Of a stretch of 64,000 bases of DNA, positions 24,996-35,234 are shown piece after piece (position 1 is the stretch's first letter; each line of letters opens with the position of its first letter). Source of the DNA: Gemmataceae bacterium (GTDB lineage: Bacteria; Planctomycetota; Planctomycetia; Gemmatales; Gemmataceae); the NCBI GenBank assembly GCA_019636445.1, contig JAHBXO010000010.1:62001-126000 (forward strand), written 5' to 3'. The notes under the pieces were generated by a model. The model did not search any database. It had not been told where the DNA came from and was given only the letters and a program-made list of their open reading frames with translations. A program made the translations under genes and the position numbers.

Positions 24996-27900
24996 GTGAC
25001 GACCACTTGCCCGAGCGACGCCGAACTCCGCGAACTCCTACTGGGCCGCGGCCCCGACACGGTCGGGGATCACTTGCTCGACTGCCCGAAGTGCGGCGCG
25101 AAGGCGGGGCAGCTCGTCGCGAGCGATCCGCTCCTGTCGGATCTGCGCGCCGCGAACGACACGAGCGAACTCGGCAGCGACGGCACGTTCGTCGAAGAAC
25201 TTCTCAAGCGCGTGCGCAAGGCGCCGGCGAAGCCGGTCGACAAGGAACTGGATTTCCTCGACCCGCCGTCGAAGGAGCACCCGGACGATCTCGGCCGGTT
25301 CAACCACTACCGCATCGTCCAGAAGATCGGCCAGGGCGGGATGGGGATGGTCTTCAAGGCCGTGGATACGACGCTGGACCGGACGGTGGCGCTCAAGATC
25401 ATCCTGCCGAGGTACGCGGAGAACACGAAGCTGCGGGACCGGTTCATCGAAGAGGCGAAGGCGACGGTGAAGGTGCGGTCGCCGCACGTCGCGGAGATCT
25501 ACGAGATCAACGTCTGGCGGAATGTGCCGTACCTGACGATGGAACTGCTGGTGGGCACGACGCTGGACAAGCGGCCGAAGCCGATGGCGCTGGACGCGTT
25601 GCGGCGGATCGGCTTCAGCATCGCGAAGGGCCTGTCGGATGCGCACCGGTCGGGCCTCATCCACCGCGACCTGAAGCCGAGCAACATCCACCTCGGCACC
25701 GACGCCCGCACCGGCAAGCCGACGGTCAAGCTCATCGACTTCGGGCTCGCGCGGCCCGTCAACCGCGACATCGAGATCACCAAGTCCGGCGAACTCCTCG
25801 GCACGCCGGCTTACATGTCGCCGGAGCAGGCGCGCGGCAAGAAGGTGGACCACCGCACCGACCTCTATTCCCTCGGCGTGATCCTGCACCAGCTCGCCAC
25901 CGGCAAGCTCCCCTACGACAGCGCCAACGAAGGCGTGATGGCGATCCTGACGGAACTCGCGACGCCCGAGCCGCTGACGAGCGTGGCGCGGCGCACCGAA
26001 AAGCTGCCGCCGAGCCTGGCGAAGCTGATCGACCGGCTGTTGTCGAAGGACGCGGCGAACCGGCCCGCGTCGGCGGACGAGGTGATGAAGATCCTCAAGG
26101 AGAGCCTAAACGAGAAGGTCGACCCGAACGCGTCGAGCACCGGCACGGCGATCGCGGAATCGGCGCCGTACGTTTCGATTTCGGATTCGACGGGTCCGTA
26201 CGAGCAGTCGATGGCCTTTTCGGAGATGAAGACGGAACCGGACGACCGACCGGTCGCGAAGCCGGCGCGGCGCTGGGCATGGCCGGCGGTCGGCGTCGGC
26301 GTGGTGGTCGCCGCGCTCGTCGTCGCGATTCTGGCCGGCGCCTTCAACGTGAAGGTGAAGACGAAGGACGGCCCGGTGATCGAACTGGCGGACCTGCCGG
26401 ACGACGCCGAGGTGACGGTGGACGGCGAGGTGGTGAAGGTGAGCTGGAACGAGGGGAAGACGAAGGCCGAGGTGCGCGTGAAGCCGGGCACGCGGACGAT
26501 CGAAGTGAAGAAGGACGGCTTCCGCGTAACCGGCGAAGAGATCACGCTCGCGGAAGGGGAACGCAAGCCGTTCACGGTGCGGCTGGAGAAGCTGGAGCTT
26601 GGCGAGAAGCCGGCGGCGGAATTGGTCGCGGCCGTGCCTTCGGTCGTCACGTCCGCGGAGCTTGTCGTGAACGGCAACGCCGACGATCGGCTGAAGGGCT
26701 GGGAGAGCAAGGACGGCAACTGGAACGTCATGGGCCCCGAAGTCCGCGATCCGTTCTTCCGACCGGGCCGGTGCAAGAGCGCGGTGCTGCAACAGGACGT
26801 GGACGTCGCGAACCTGGCCGTGGACATCGACGCCGGACTCGTCGAGTTCAAGTTCTCCGGTCTCATCAGTTGTTACAGCAAGGGCCAGAAGGACAAGGCC
26901 AGTCTCCGATTGGTCTTTCTGGACACGGACAAGAAGGAACTCGGTACCGGCTACGACACTGGTTTCGTTCACGAATCGGTGTGGAAGGAGTATGGCGGGA
27001 CGCCCAAGCCGAAGGTCGGCACGAGATACGTTCGCATCATCCTGCACAGCCGGCGCGACAATACGCCGGGGAACTACGAAAACAGCGGTTACTACGACAA
27101 CATCTCGCTGAAGGCGCTGACGACGAAACTGCCGGCAACCTTCGCGAAACTCCGGCCCGCTGTCAACGGTTCGACGGTTCAGTTCTTCGGCACCGGGTTC
27201 CTTCCGCAGGCGGATTTCGTCACGGGACCGGAGGCGTACGCCAACGTCCTGATGATGGGGGTCTCCACGGATTCGCAGACCTTCATCGATGCGGCGCGTC
27301 GCGCATCCCGCACGGTCGTGCTACTCTTCCAGGGCAAGTCACGGGAAGGGATCGAGTCGAGCCTGTATCCGATCCTCGAGAAGAATCGCGATACGGTCGC
27401 GGGCGTGTTCTGGTCGCTGCCGTACGCGAACGGGTATGATCCGGCGGCCGTCGCGTCGTTCGGACGGGACTTGAAGCAAAAGTTTCCCGGGTTGACCTAC
27501 CTCGTGTCCTTCGTCGAGAAGCCGAACGGCAAGCACGAAACGAAACCGGTGCCGGAGGAAGTCGACGTCGTGGTGGTGACGAACTACTTCGACAAGACGC
27601 CCGCGAATGTGCAGGCCAAGACCGACGACTGCCTGCCCGTCTGGGCGGCGAAGGCGGGCGGCCGACCGATCTACCTGCTCTGGACGAATTGGGACAACAA
27701 CGCGACCGGGATCGTGCCGAGCACCCAGCCCGGAACCTTTCGCGCCTGCCTCGAGGCGGCGAAGAAGCATCGTATTGCCGGCATCCTGTTTCATGCACTC
27801 TATTCCGGCACGACCCAGGGGATGAAGTCCATCGATGCGAACCCCCCGCTCTACCAGGAACTCGTGGAGGTCGGGCGGGCGATCGGCTTCGCGAATCTGC

Positions 27901-30900
27901 CGGCGTCGCCGAATGCCTCGGACGTCGCGAAGCTCCCGGCCGTTACACCGGGGACGGCGCTTCCGTTCTTCGGCGTCGGTTTCAAGAGTCGCGCCGACTC
28001 ACTGGCGCGTTTCGCGCCCGCGTCCAACTTCCTGTTCGCATCCGGCCTCCCCGACGCTCAGCCGTTCATCGACGCGGCGCGCACGGCGAAGCGCCCGCTC
28101 GTGCTCACGTTCGGCGCGAAGTCACGCGCCGAGGTCGAGGCCAAGCTGTTTCCGGTCGTGGAGAAGAACCGCGACGTCGTCGCCGGAATCTGCTGGTCGC
28201 TGCCCTATGGCAACGGGTATCAGCCCGCGGACGTCGCCGCGCTGGGTACCGCCATCAAGAAACAATTCCCCGGCCTGACCTATGGCGTGTCGTTCGCCGA
28301 TCGTCCTGCAGACCCGCTGACACCATCGACGATTCCGCCGGAAGTCGACCTGGTGGTGGTGAACCTCTATGGGGACAACACGCCGGACAAAGTTCGTGCG
28401 AAAACGGATCTGGTCCTTCCCGACTGGATCGCGCGGGCCAACGGTCGACCGATGATCTTGCGATGGGCCGCGTGGGAGGTCGACATGGGTTTGGTGCCCC
28501 GCACCGACGTCGGCACCTTCCGCGCGTGCGTCGACGCGGCCAAGAAGTTCAAGATCGCCGGCGTCGCGTTCGAACCGATCGACGATGATCCTCGCGGCTT
28601 CAAGGGGATCGACTCGAATCCGGCGCTGGCGAAGGAGATCGAGGATCTCGGGCGCACGCTGGGCATCGCCATGCCGTCACCGTCCGGCACGCCGAACGAC
28701 CGCAATCGCTTCAACGTCCGCAAGGGACAATGGAGCATCATCGGCGACGAACTCGCGCAGACCGACGCCGTCGAGCATTACGGCCTCCTCGAATTCGGCG
28801 ACGAGAACTGGACCGATTATGACTACAGCGTCGACGTGAAGCGCGTCAGCGGGAACGATCAAGCCGCGCTGCTTTATCGATGGACATCCCCGTCGAACTT
28901 CAATCTCTTCGGCATCGGCACATCGGGCAACAGCTTCGTCGTCGTCGAGTGGCAGAAAGACGGGCAGATCGGCTACCTCAACAATTTCAACTACCGATTG
29001 AACAACAACCAGTGGTACACGATGATCGTGAAGGTGCGCGGGAACCGCATGACCAGCGAGTTGCGGCACGGCGCGGATAAAGTCCGATCCTGGGTGGCGG
29101 ACAGCGATCGACATCCAAAGGGCAAGGTCGGGCTGCGGACGGTGTTCTCGCACATGCGGTTCAAGAACATCAAGGTGACGGCGCCCGACGGAACCGTGCT
29201 CTGGGACGGGCTACCGAACATCGGCGGAGCACCGGCGACGGCCCAAGCCGATTACACCAACTCGCTAGGGATGAAGTTCGTCCGTGTGCCGAAGGGCCGC
29301 TCGTGGCTCAGCGGCGCATCCTATCGGGACGGAGACCGCGAGGTGAATTTCCCCGATGACTATTACCTTGGTCAATTCGAAGTGACTCAGGCGGAGTGGC
29401 GGAAGGTGATGGGGAAGAACCCCAGCCACTTCAGCAAGACCGGCGAGGGAAAGGACGCCGTGAAGAATCTCGACGACGCGACGATCGCACGGCTGCCGGT
29501 CGAAATGGTGTCGTGGAACGACTGCCAGGAATTCCTGACGAAGCTGAACGAGCAGGCGAAGGAGACGGGCTGGACTTATCGACTGCCGACTTGGGAGGAA
29601 TGGGAATACGCCTGTCGCGGCGGTCCGATGAAGGTCCTCGCGGAGAGCCGGTCGAATTTCTACCTCGCGGGCCCGATCAACTCGCTGACCGCGCTGCAGG
29701 CGAACTACCGGATCACGGGTCTGGCGCGGACGGCTCCAGTGGGATCGTACCCGCCGAATAAGCTGGGCCTCTACGACATGCACGGCAACGTGTGGGAGTA
29801 CCTGCACGACGCTGTGGCCCCGGATCTGTGCAAGGGCTTTGGAAACAGTTGGAACAACGAGACGCACGAATTGCGTAACGCGTGGGGTTCGCCGATTCCG
29901 CGGTCGTCGGTGGGGAGCAACATGGGCCTGCGCGTGGTGCGCGTGCCGGCGACGCCGAAACCGGCGAGCACCCGCACCGTCGACCTGCTCGCGCTCGTCG
30001 ACGTGTCCCGCGACGCCGTAAAGGGGACCTGGACGCGCGGGCCGGACGGTATCTCGTCCGACAATTCCGCGTTCTGCCGGATCAAGATTCCGTATAAGCC
30101 GCTGCCGGCCGAGTACGACTACCGCGTCGAGTTCACCGCGAAGGGGGCCGGCAACGACGTGCTGCAACTGCTCAGCGCCGGCGGTACGAGCTTCTCGTTC
30201 CTGATGGGCGCGTGGGGCGGGAAGTGGGACGGCTTCGACGCCGTCACCGGCCATCCGCTGACGCGGGCCGGCACGAACATCATTGGCGGGCCGACCTCCA
30301 TCAAAGCGAGAACGCGGCATACCGTCGTGATCAGCGTTCGCAAGGATTCCATCTCGGCGACGATCGACGGCAAGCTCGTGGCGAAGCACGCGACGAACTA
30401 CGCCGACCTGCGCATGCCGGACGAATGGAAGATCGGCGACGGACTGCTCGGCCTCGGCACGACGATCGACCCGACGACCTTCCACAAGGCGGAATTGGTG
30501 GAGGTGACGCCCGCCGCGGTGCCGGTGCCAATGGCCGTGCCGGCCCCGACTCCCGCCCCGAAGGCCGCGGGCAATTTCGCCCCGCTCTTCAACGGCAAGG
30601 ACCTCACCGGCTGGGAGGCGGTCGGCAACGCGAGCGCGACCTGGAAGGTCGAGAACGGCGAACTCGTCGGTGGGTGGAAGAACTCCGACTTCGTCGGCGG
30701 CAGCACGCTCGAGACGAAGCGCAAGGACTACCGGCACTTCCGACTGCGCGTGACGGCCAAGCCCACCGAGAACTGGCCCAGCCGCATCTTCTGCCTGTCG
30801 CCATTCCAACCGACGGCGCGCGAGTACTTCAAGGTCTGGATCGGCACGGAGAAGGAAGAAGCCAACCGCGAGACGGGCCGGCTCACCCTGCGCGCGAACG

Positions 30901-31124
30901 ACGCGGCGCCGTTGCTGGCCAAGGCGAAGGTGGCCGCGGACGCCTGGAACACGATCGAGATCGAAGTGAAGGGGAACCGCGTGCAGGTGTTCGTCGACGG
31001 TGTGAAGACGGCCGACCAGACCGACGACCGGATGCCCGCGGCCGGGAACGCCATCGGGCTGCACCTGACCGGCGGCAGCGTGCTGCGGGTGAAGGGCGTG
31101 GAGATCGAGGAATTGAAGCCGTAG
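24996..31124 (+). CDS. Giant multidomain Ser/Thr kinase with duplicated sensor, FGE-like and DUF1080-like domains
   Basis: From GTG 24996, with GGGAG six bases upstream, 2042 residues are encoded; ATG 24969 and a start at 24801 are in frame but lack a ribosome site. Order: zinc-ribbon-like N-terminus (CPKC near 31); Hanks kinase about 102-372 with GQGGMGMVF, VALKII, HRDLKPSN, DFGLA and SPEQ; a transmembrane helix about 426-449; a PEGA-like segment; a beta-sandwich; two tandem homologous domains of about 240 residues (about 727-965 and 988-1225, each with FFGxGF, IDAAR, EKNRD, SLPYxNGY); LamG-like; formylglycine-generating-enzyme-type SUMF1 domain (about 1422-1654, with HGNVWE); LamG-like; and DUF1080 (about 1862-2042, LFNGKDLTGWE). 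Topology puts the kinase inside and everything after the helix outside. Confidence 0.9.
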   Translation: MTTTCPSDAELRELLLGRGPDTVGDHLLDCPKCGAKAGQLVASDPLLSDLRAANDTSELGSDGTFVEELLKRVRKAPAKPVDKELDFLDPPSKEHPDDLGRFNHYRIVQKIGQGGMGMVFKAVDTTLDRTVALKIILPRYAENTKLRDRFIEEAKATVKVRSPHVAEIYEINVWRNVPYLTMELLVGTTLDKRPKPMALDALRRIGFSIAKGLSDAHRSGLIHRDLKPSNIHLGTDARTGKPTVKLIDFGLARPVNRDIEITKSGELLGTPAYMSPEQARGKKVDHRTDLYSLGVILHQLATGKLPYDSANEGVMAILTELATPEPLTSVARRTEKLPPSLAKLIDRLLSKDAANRPASADEVMKILKESLNEKVDPNASSTGTAIAESAPYVSISDSTGPYEQSMAFSEMKTEPDDRPVAKPARRWAWPAVGVGVVVAALVVAILAGAFNVKVKTKDGPVIELADLPDDAEVTVDGEVVKVSWNEGKTKAEVRVKPGTRTIEVKKDGFRVTGEEITLAEGERKPFTVRLEKLELGEKPAAELVAAVPSVVTSAELVVNGNADDRLKGWESKDGNWNVMGPEVRDPFFRPGRCKSAVLQQDVDVANLAVDIDAGLVEFKFSGLISCYSKGQKDKASLRLVFLDTDKKELGTGYDTGFVHESVWKEYGGTPKPKVGTRYVRIILHSRRDNTPGNYENSGYYDNISLKALTTKLPATFAKLRPAVNGSTVQFFGTGFLPQADFVTGPEAYANVLMMGVSTDSQTFIDAARRASRTVVLLFQGKSREGIESSLYPILEKNRDTVAGVFWSLPYANGYDPAAVASFGRDLKQKFPGLTYLVSFVEKPNGKHETKPVPEEVDVVVVTNYFDKTPANVQAKTDDCLPVWAAKAGGRPIYLLWTNWDNNATGIVPSTQPGTFRACLEAAKKHRIAGILFHALYSGTTQGMKSIDANPPLYQELVEVGRAIGFANLPASPNASDVAKLPAVTPGTALPFFGVGFKSRADSLARFAPASNFLFASGLPDAQPFIDAARTAKRPLVLTFGAKSRAEVEAKLFPVVEKNRDVVAGICWSLPYGNGYQPADVAALGTAIKKQFPGLTYGVSFADRPADPLTPSTIPPEVDLVVVNLYGDNTPDKVRAKTDLVLPDWIARANGRPMILRWAAWEVDMGLVPRTDVGTFRACVDAAKKFKIAGVAFEPIDDDPRGFKGIDSNPALAKEIEDLGRTLGIAMPSPSGTPNDRNRFNVRKGQWSIIGDELAQTDAVEHYGLLEFGDENWTDYDYSVDVKRVSGNDQAALLYRWTSPSNFNLFGIGTSGNSFVVVEWQKDGQIGYLNNFNYRLNNNQWYTMIVKVRGNRMTSELRHGADKVRSWVADSDRHPKGKVGLRTVFSHMRFKNIKVTAPDGTVLWDGLPNIGGAPATAQADYTNSLGMKFVRVPKGRSWLSGASYRDGDREVNFPDDYYLGQFEVTQAEWRKVMGKNPSHFSKTGEGKDAVKNLDDATIARLPVEMVSWNDCQEFLTKLNEQAKETGWTYRLPTWEEWEYACRGGPMKVLAESRSNFYLAGPINSLTALQANYRITGLARTAPVGSYPPNKLGLYDMHGNVWEYLHDAVAPDLCKGFGNSWNNETHELRNAWGSPIPRSSVGSNMGLRVVRVPATPKPASTRTVDLLALVDVSRDAVKGTWTRGPDGISSDNSAFCRIKIPYKPLPAEYDYRVEFTAKGAGNDVLQLLSAGGTSFSFLMGAWGGKWDGFDAVTGHPLTRAGTNIIGGPTSIKARTRHTVVISVRKDSISATIDGKLVAKHATNYADLRMPDEWKIGDGLLGLGTTIDPTTFHKAELVEVTPAAVPVPMAVPAPTPAPKAAGNFAPLFNGKDLTGWEAVGNASATWKVENGELVGGWKNSDFVGGSTLETKRKDYRHFRLRVTAKPTENWPSRIFCLSPFQPTAREYFKVWIGTEKEEANRETGRLTLRANDAAPLLAKAKVAADAWNTIEIEVKGNRVQVFVDGVKTADQTDDRMPAAGNAIGLHLTGGSVLRVKGVEIEELKP

Positions 31125-31133
31125 GCGCGGCGA

Positions 31134-31829
31134 TCAGACGCCGCGCGCGGCCGGGTCCCAGATGTACTTGTGCATCTGGAGCTGCATGCGGACGTTGAAT
31201 TTCGACGCCAGCACCCACGCGGCGAGGTCGGCGAGGTTCAGCCCGAACACGCCGGACACGAGCACGCGGAAGCGTTCGTCCAGCCGGTACTCGCGGATCG
31301 TTCGCTCGGCCCACTGCCAGTCCCGCGCGCTCGCGATCACGAACTTGATCTCGTCGGTCGGCTTCAGGTGGTCGAGGTTCCCCCAGAGGTTGCGGTCGCA
31401 CTCGCCGCTGTCGGGGCACTTCAAATCCATGATGACGTGCACGCGCCGATCGACTTGGGAAATGTCCAGCGCGCCGCTTGTCTCCAGCAACACCGTCCGC
31501 CCGGCGTCCGCCAGCTCCGCCAGCAGCGGCGGCACGTCGGGCTGCTCCAGCGGCTCGCCGCCGGTGACCTCGACGAGCGGCGTGTCGAACGCGAGCGCCT
31601 GCGCCAGCACCTCCGCGCGCGGCATCCGCTCGCCCCGGTTGAACGCGTGCGGCGTATCGCACCACGAACAGCGCAGCGAACAGCCGGTGGTGCGCACGAA
31701 GACGCACGGCAGCCCCGCGTAGCACGATTCGCCCTGCAGGCTGCGATAGATTTCATGGATCATCAGCTCGCCGGGCGGCACGGTCTTCAGGAACGCGACG
31801 CGCCCGGCGGCGGCCGGCGTTTGGGTCAT
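31134..31829 (-). CDS. queE: 7-carboxy-7-deazaguanine synthase (radical SAM)
   Basis: A 231-residue protein from the ATG at 31829. Near the N-terminus are IHEIYRSLQGESCYAGLPC and the radical SAM cysteines C50-x3-C54-x2-C57 (CSLRCSWCDT), then TGGEPL and the SAM-contacting LETSG. This is the QueE arrangement: it converts 6-carboxytetrahydropterin to the 7-deazaguanine skeleton used for queuosine in tRNA. No other queuosine gene is visible here. It lies 30 bp downstream of the hybrid histidine kinase gene on the same strand. Confidence 0.92.
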   Translation of the reverse strand: MTQTPAAAGRVAFLKTVPPGELMIHEIYRSLQGESCYAGLPCVFVRTTGCSLRCSWCDTPHAFNRGERMPRAEVLAQALAFDTPLVEVTGGEPLEQPDVPPLLAELADAGRTVLLETSGALDISQVDRRVHVIMDLKCPDSGECDRNLWGNLDHLKPTDEIKFVIASARDWQWAERTIREYRLDERFRVLVSGVFGLNLADLAAWVLASKFNVRMQLQMHKYIWDPAARGV

Positions 31830-31859
31830 CCCGTCATCGTAGCGGATCGTCGCCGCCAA

Positions 31860-34328
31860 TCAGGGCGTCCCGCGCGAAACGACATCGTGAACCTTGCCGA
31901 CGAGGGCGAGGGGCGTGAACGGTTTTTGAAGGAAGTCGACCTGATCGTGGCGGACGCCATAACGGAGGACGGCGTCGTCGGTGTAGCCGGAGAGAAACAA
32001 CATGCGAATGCCGGGATGCAGCGTGGCGATCTGCTCGGACAGCGCGCGCCCGTCGAGGCCGGGCATCACGACATCCGTGATCAGAAGCCGGATCAGACCG
32101 GCATGCTCGCGCGCGATGCGAATCGCGTCGAGGCCGGAAGCCGCGTCCAGCACGTCATAACCGGCCTGCTCCAGTATGAATCGAACCAACGTGCGGACTC
32201 CGTCTTCATCTTCGACGAGCAGGATCGTGCCCGTTCCGTGGGGGATTGCTGCAGGAAGCGGTTTCGGGGCGGCCGCGACCACCGCACCGGCGACCCGGGG
32301 CAGGTCGATTTGAAAGGTGGTTCCCTGGCCCGGTTCGCTCTGCACGCGGATCGCGCCGTCGCTCTGCCGCACGATGCCGTGGACGACGGCCAGCCCGAGT
32401 CCGGTGCCTTTGCCGGCCCCTTTGGTCGTGAAGAAGGGTTCAAAGAGGCGGGCGCGCACGTGTTCGGTCATCCCCTCGCCGGTGTCCGACACGGAGAGTC
32501 GAACGTAAACCCCGGCGTTCAGACCGTCCTGACGCAGGACGGGATCGTCCGGCAGTTCCACATTGGCGGTCGAGACGGTGATGCGACCACCGCGGGGCAT
32601 CGCATCGCGGGCGTTGACCGCCAGATTCAGCAGCACCTGCTCGACCTGACCCGGGTCGGCCCGCACGGTGGCGAGGTTCGGTGCCAGGCGCGTTTCCAGA
32701 ACCACGTCCTCGCCGATGATCCGACGGAGCATCTTCTCGGTCTGGCGGATCACGTCGTTCAGATTCAAATCCTTCGGAGCGAGGACCTGCTTGCGACTGA
32801 AGGCGAGGAGTTGCCGGGTCAGAGCTGTGGAGCGCTCGCCGGCCTGGACGATCTCCTCGAGATACGGTCGGCGGGCGTCCTCCTTCGGCGTCGTGTCGAG
32901 AACGAGTTCGCCGTATCCCGTGATGATCGTGAGCAGGTTGTTGAAGTCGTGCGCGATGCCGCCCGCCAGTTGCCCGATCGCTTCCATCTTCTGGGATTGC
33001 CGCAAAAGCGATTCCAGCCGGCGCTTCTCGGTAATGTCGGCCAGGACGGCCACGAAGTGCGTCGGGGGAGCTTCCGCCATTTCCCGCATCGGCGAGATGG
33101 TCAGCGACGACCAGAACGGGGTGCCGTCCTTGCGCTGGAGTTCCATCTCCACGGCACAGTCGTGCCCGTCCCGCAGCGCGCCATCGACTTCCGCCACCGT
33201 CGCCGGATCGGTGAACGCTCCGATCAGGAACCGGCCATCCAGACCGATCAGCTCCTCGGCCGAATAGCCGGTCATCCGCTGAAAGCCCGGGTTCGCATAG
33301 ATGATGGGATTGCCGGGCGTCCGGGGGTCGAGGATGACGATTCCCTGCGAGACGTTCTGGAGTGCGCGATCGCGAAAGCGGAGTTCGGCTTCGTCGCGCC
33401 GTCGCTCCCGGTCATGCACGAACGAGTCGAGGGCGAAGGAAACGATGGGGGTGATCTCGCCGAGCGTGGCGACGAGATCGTCCGTGAAAAAGCCCGGTTC
33501 CGGGGCGTAGAGCGTGAAGACGGCCACGACCTCGCCGCGTTCGTGGAACGGGAAGGCGGCCGACGCCGCGATTCCGACCCGCCGGGCCTCGGCATGCCAC
33601 GGTTTGGTCATCGTCGAGGCGAGGAAATCGTTGACCACGAACGAGCGGCCCGTGACGGCGGCGCGGCCGGTGGGACCGTGCGAACGCGGATCGGCCTCGT
33701 CCAGCGTGATGACGATCCGATCCATGTATCCGCCGTCGTCCCCGGCCCGCGCCACCAACCGCACGACGCCGTTCCGGGGTTCGCCGACCCATGCGAAGCG
33801 GAAACGGCCCGACTCGACGGCAATGCGACAGACTTCCTCGTAGAGATCCTGGGGAGACCGGCAGCGGTTCACCGCCCGCGTGGTCCGCGCCAGCATTTCG
33901 TACAAATCGGTCCGCGTCGCCAGCGCGTCTTCCGCCCGCTTGCGGTCGGTGATGTCGTTGACGACCACGCCCGCGCCGATCACCTCGTCGCCATGGCGGA
34001 CCGGATAGTAACTCACCAGCCAGTGCCGGGTTTGGCCGTCAAGGGGCGACGGCCCGGAGAATTCGTGATTGACGATCGTTTCGCCGGCGAACGAGCGTTC
34101 ATAGAGGGGCTTCAATCGGGGCCAGAGATCGGGCACGATCTCCCACACGAACCGACCGATCTGCTCGCTCGGTTGTCGTCGATCGATCCGCGCCAAAACA
34201 TCGTTCACGTGCACGTATCGGAACTGACGGTCGACAAACGCCAGTCCGATCGGAGCATGCTGAAATATCGTTTCCAGGAGCGCGAGCTGATGCCGCGCGA
34301 AGTCGGAAACGGGGGACTGGGCGGGCAT
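31860..34328 (-). CDS. Hybrid sensor histidine kinase (PAS-GAF-PAS-HisKA-HATPase-REC)
   Basis: An 822-residue cytoplasmic protein without membrane segments. A PAS domain (about 15-130) is followed by GAF (about 140-310), a second PAS (about 320-445, with NPGFQRMTGY), a dimerisation domain with the phospho-accepting His near 459 (GGIAHDFNNLL), an ATPase domain with N-box NLAVNAR, DTGEGM and GLGLAVVHG, and a C-terminal receiver whose phospho-Asp is in LLITDVVMP near 750. The final receiver makes it an internal phosphorelay; no separate response regulator adjoins it. The signal is probably cytoplasmic and small-molecule or redox-like, but this is not visible. Confidence 0.95.
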   Translation of the reverse strand: MPAQSPVSDFARHQLALLETIFQHAPIGLAFVDRQFRYVHVNDVLARIDRRQPSEQIGRFVWEIVPDLWPRLKPLYERSFAGETIVNHEFSGPSPLDGQTRHWLVSYYPVRHGDEVIGAGVVVNDITDRKRAEDALATRTDLYEMLARTTRAVNRCRSPQDLYEEVCRIAVESGRFRFAWVGEPRNGVVRLVARAGDDGGYMDRIVITLDEADPRSHGPTGRAAVTGRSFVVNDFLASTMTKPWHAEARRVGIAASAAFPFHERGEVVAVFTLYAPEPGFFTDDLVATLGEITPIVSFALDSFVHDRERRRDEAELRFRDRALQNVSQGIVILDPRTPGNPIIYANPGFQRMTGYSAEELIGLDGRFLIGAFTDPATVAEVDGALRDGHDCAVEMELQRKDGTPFWSSLTISPMREMAEAPPTHFVAVLADITEKRRLESLLRQSQKMEAIGQLAGGIAHDFNNLLTIITGYGELVLDTTPKEDARRPYLEEIVQAGERSTALTRQLLAFSRKQVLAPKDLNLNDVIRQTEKMLRRIIGEDVVLETRLAPNLATVRADPGQVEQVLLNLAVNARDAMPRGGRITVSTANVELPDDPVLRQDGLNAGVYVRLSVSDTGEGMTEHVRARLFEPFFTTKGAGKGTGLGLAVVHGIVRQSDGAIRVQSEPGQGTTFQIDLPRVAGAVVAAAPKPLPAAIPHGTGTILLVEDEDGVRTLVRFILEQAGYDVLDAASGLDAIRIAREHAGLIRLLITDVVMPGLDGRALSEQIATLHPGIRMLFLSGYTDDAVLRYGVRHDQVDFLQKPFTPLALVGKVHDVVSRGTP

Positions 34329-34443
34329 GCGAGATTACCCGGCTGGGGATTGCCCGAAAGGTCGATCGAGAATGGATCATACCCCGGTCGACGTCGCTTG
34401 CCAGTGAAAAGCGGGAAAACGGAGCGTTCGGGTTACGCCGGAC

Positions 34444-34755
34444 TCACTCGATCTGGAACCACTCGTTCGTCGAGGCTTCGGCCTTCGAATAGCGGTCGTC
34501 GCGGTCGACATCCGCGAAGGCGATCTCGTGCGCGGTCAGGTCCGGGATCAGTTCGTCCACCGCATCCGGTTCGACCATGTAACGGCGGACGACGCGTCCG
34601 GCGTCTTCCTCGAATTCCACCGCCTCGGAATAGACCAGCTCGTAGACCACCGGGCGCTGACGCAGCACGTGGGTCCAGAAGGCGTAGAGACGGGACTGGA
34701 AGGCGGCTTCGGACTCGCCGGGTCGGCCGATGAGGGACAGGCAGAGGTATTCCAT
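34444..34755 (-). CDS. Small hypothetical protein, acidic
   Basis: A 103-residue protein from the ATG at 34755 (MEYLCLSLIGRPGESE), placed 14 bp after the MGMT gene and probably cotranscribed with it. It is acidic with mixed helix and strand character, has no membrane segment and no motif that I recognise. Its extent and codon pattern fit a real gene, since the frame is open against both neighbours with a sensible start. Confidence 0.65.
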   Translation of the reverse strand: MEYLCLSLIGRPGESEAAFQSRLYAFWTHVLRQRPVVYELVYSEAVEFEEDAGRVVRRYMVEPDAVDELIPDLTAHEIAFADVDRDDRYSKAEASTNEWFQIE

Positions 34756-34769
34756 ACGATCAGGATAGG

Positions 34770-35234
34770 TCAGCGGCGTTCGAGGTTCAGCAGCCATTCC
34801 TTGCGCCACAGTTCGCCGCCGTAGCCGCCGAGCGTGCCGTCGGCGGCGATGACGCGATGGCAGGGAACGACGATGGCGATGCGGTTGCGACCGTTCGCGC
34901 TGCCGACGGCGCGGGACGCCTTCGGCTGTCCGATCCGGTGAGCCAACTCCGCGTACGAGATCGTCTCGCCGTACGGGATCGACATCAGCTCGGCCCAGAC
35001 ACGCTGCTGGAACTCCGTTCCGGGCTGGTCCAGTTCGAGATCGAAGTCTTTCAATTCGCCGGCGAGGTAGGCTTTCAGTTGATCCACGGGCCCCTTCAAC
35101 GCGGCGCGGTCGCGTTCCATTTCGTCCGTGGGGGTCTCGTCGAAGATCAGCCCGGTGAGGCGTTCGCCGTCCGACGTGAGAAGCAGATCGCCGAGGGGCG
35201 ACGGGACGACGTCGTAGCGGAGGGTGGCGGTCAT
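34770..35234 (-). CDS. ogt: Methylated-DNA--protein-cysteine methyltransferase
   Basis: A 154-residue protein from the ATG at 35234. The DNA-binding helix (YGETISYAELAHRIGQPKASRAVG) precedes the active-site motif VPCHRVI with the acceptor Cys at 125, followed by GGYGGELWRKEWLL. It transfers the methyl group of O6-methylguanine in DNA to itself in a suicide reaction. The N-terminal part is short, as in Ogt/MGMT proteins without an Ada regulatory domain. A small hypothetical gene follows. Confidence 0.95.
   Translation of the reverse strand: MTATLRYDVVPSPLGDLLLTSDGERLTGLIFDETPTDEMERDRAALKGPVDQLKAYLAGELKDFDLELDQPGTEFQQRVWAELMSIPYGETISYAELAHRIGQPKASRAVGSANGRNRIAIVVPCHRVIAADGTLGGYGGELWRKEWLLNLERR

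Noticed and set aside
31134..31829. A queuosine operon
   Set aside because: Only queE is present; no queC, queD, queF, tgt or queA homolog is nearby.
31170..34733. A 1187-codon open frame on the plus strand opposite queE and the histidine kinase
   Set aside because: It is antisense to two genes with complete motifs and its translation is Arg/Gly/Asp-rich without domains, as expected of the opposite strand of GC-rich genes.
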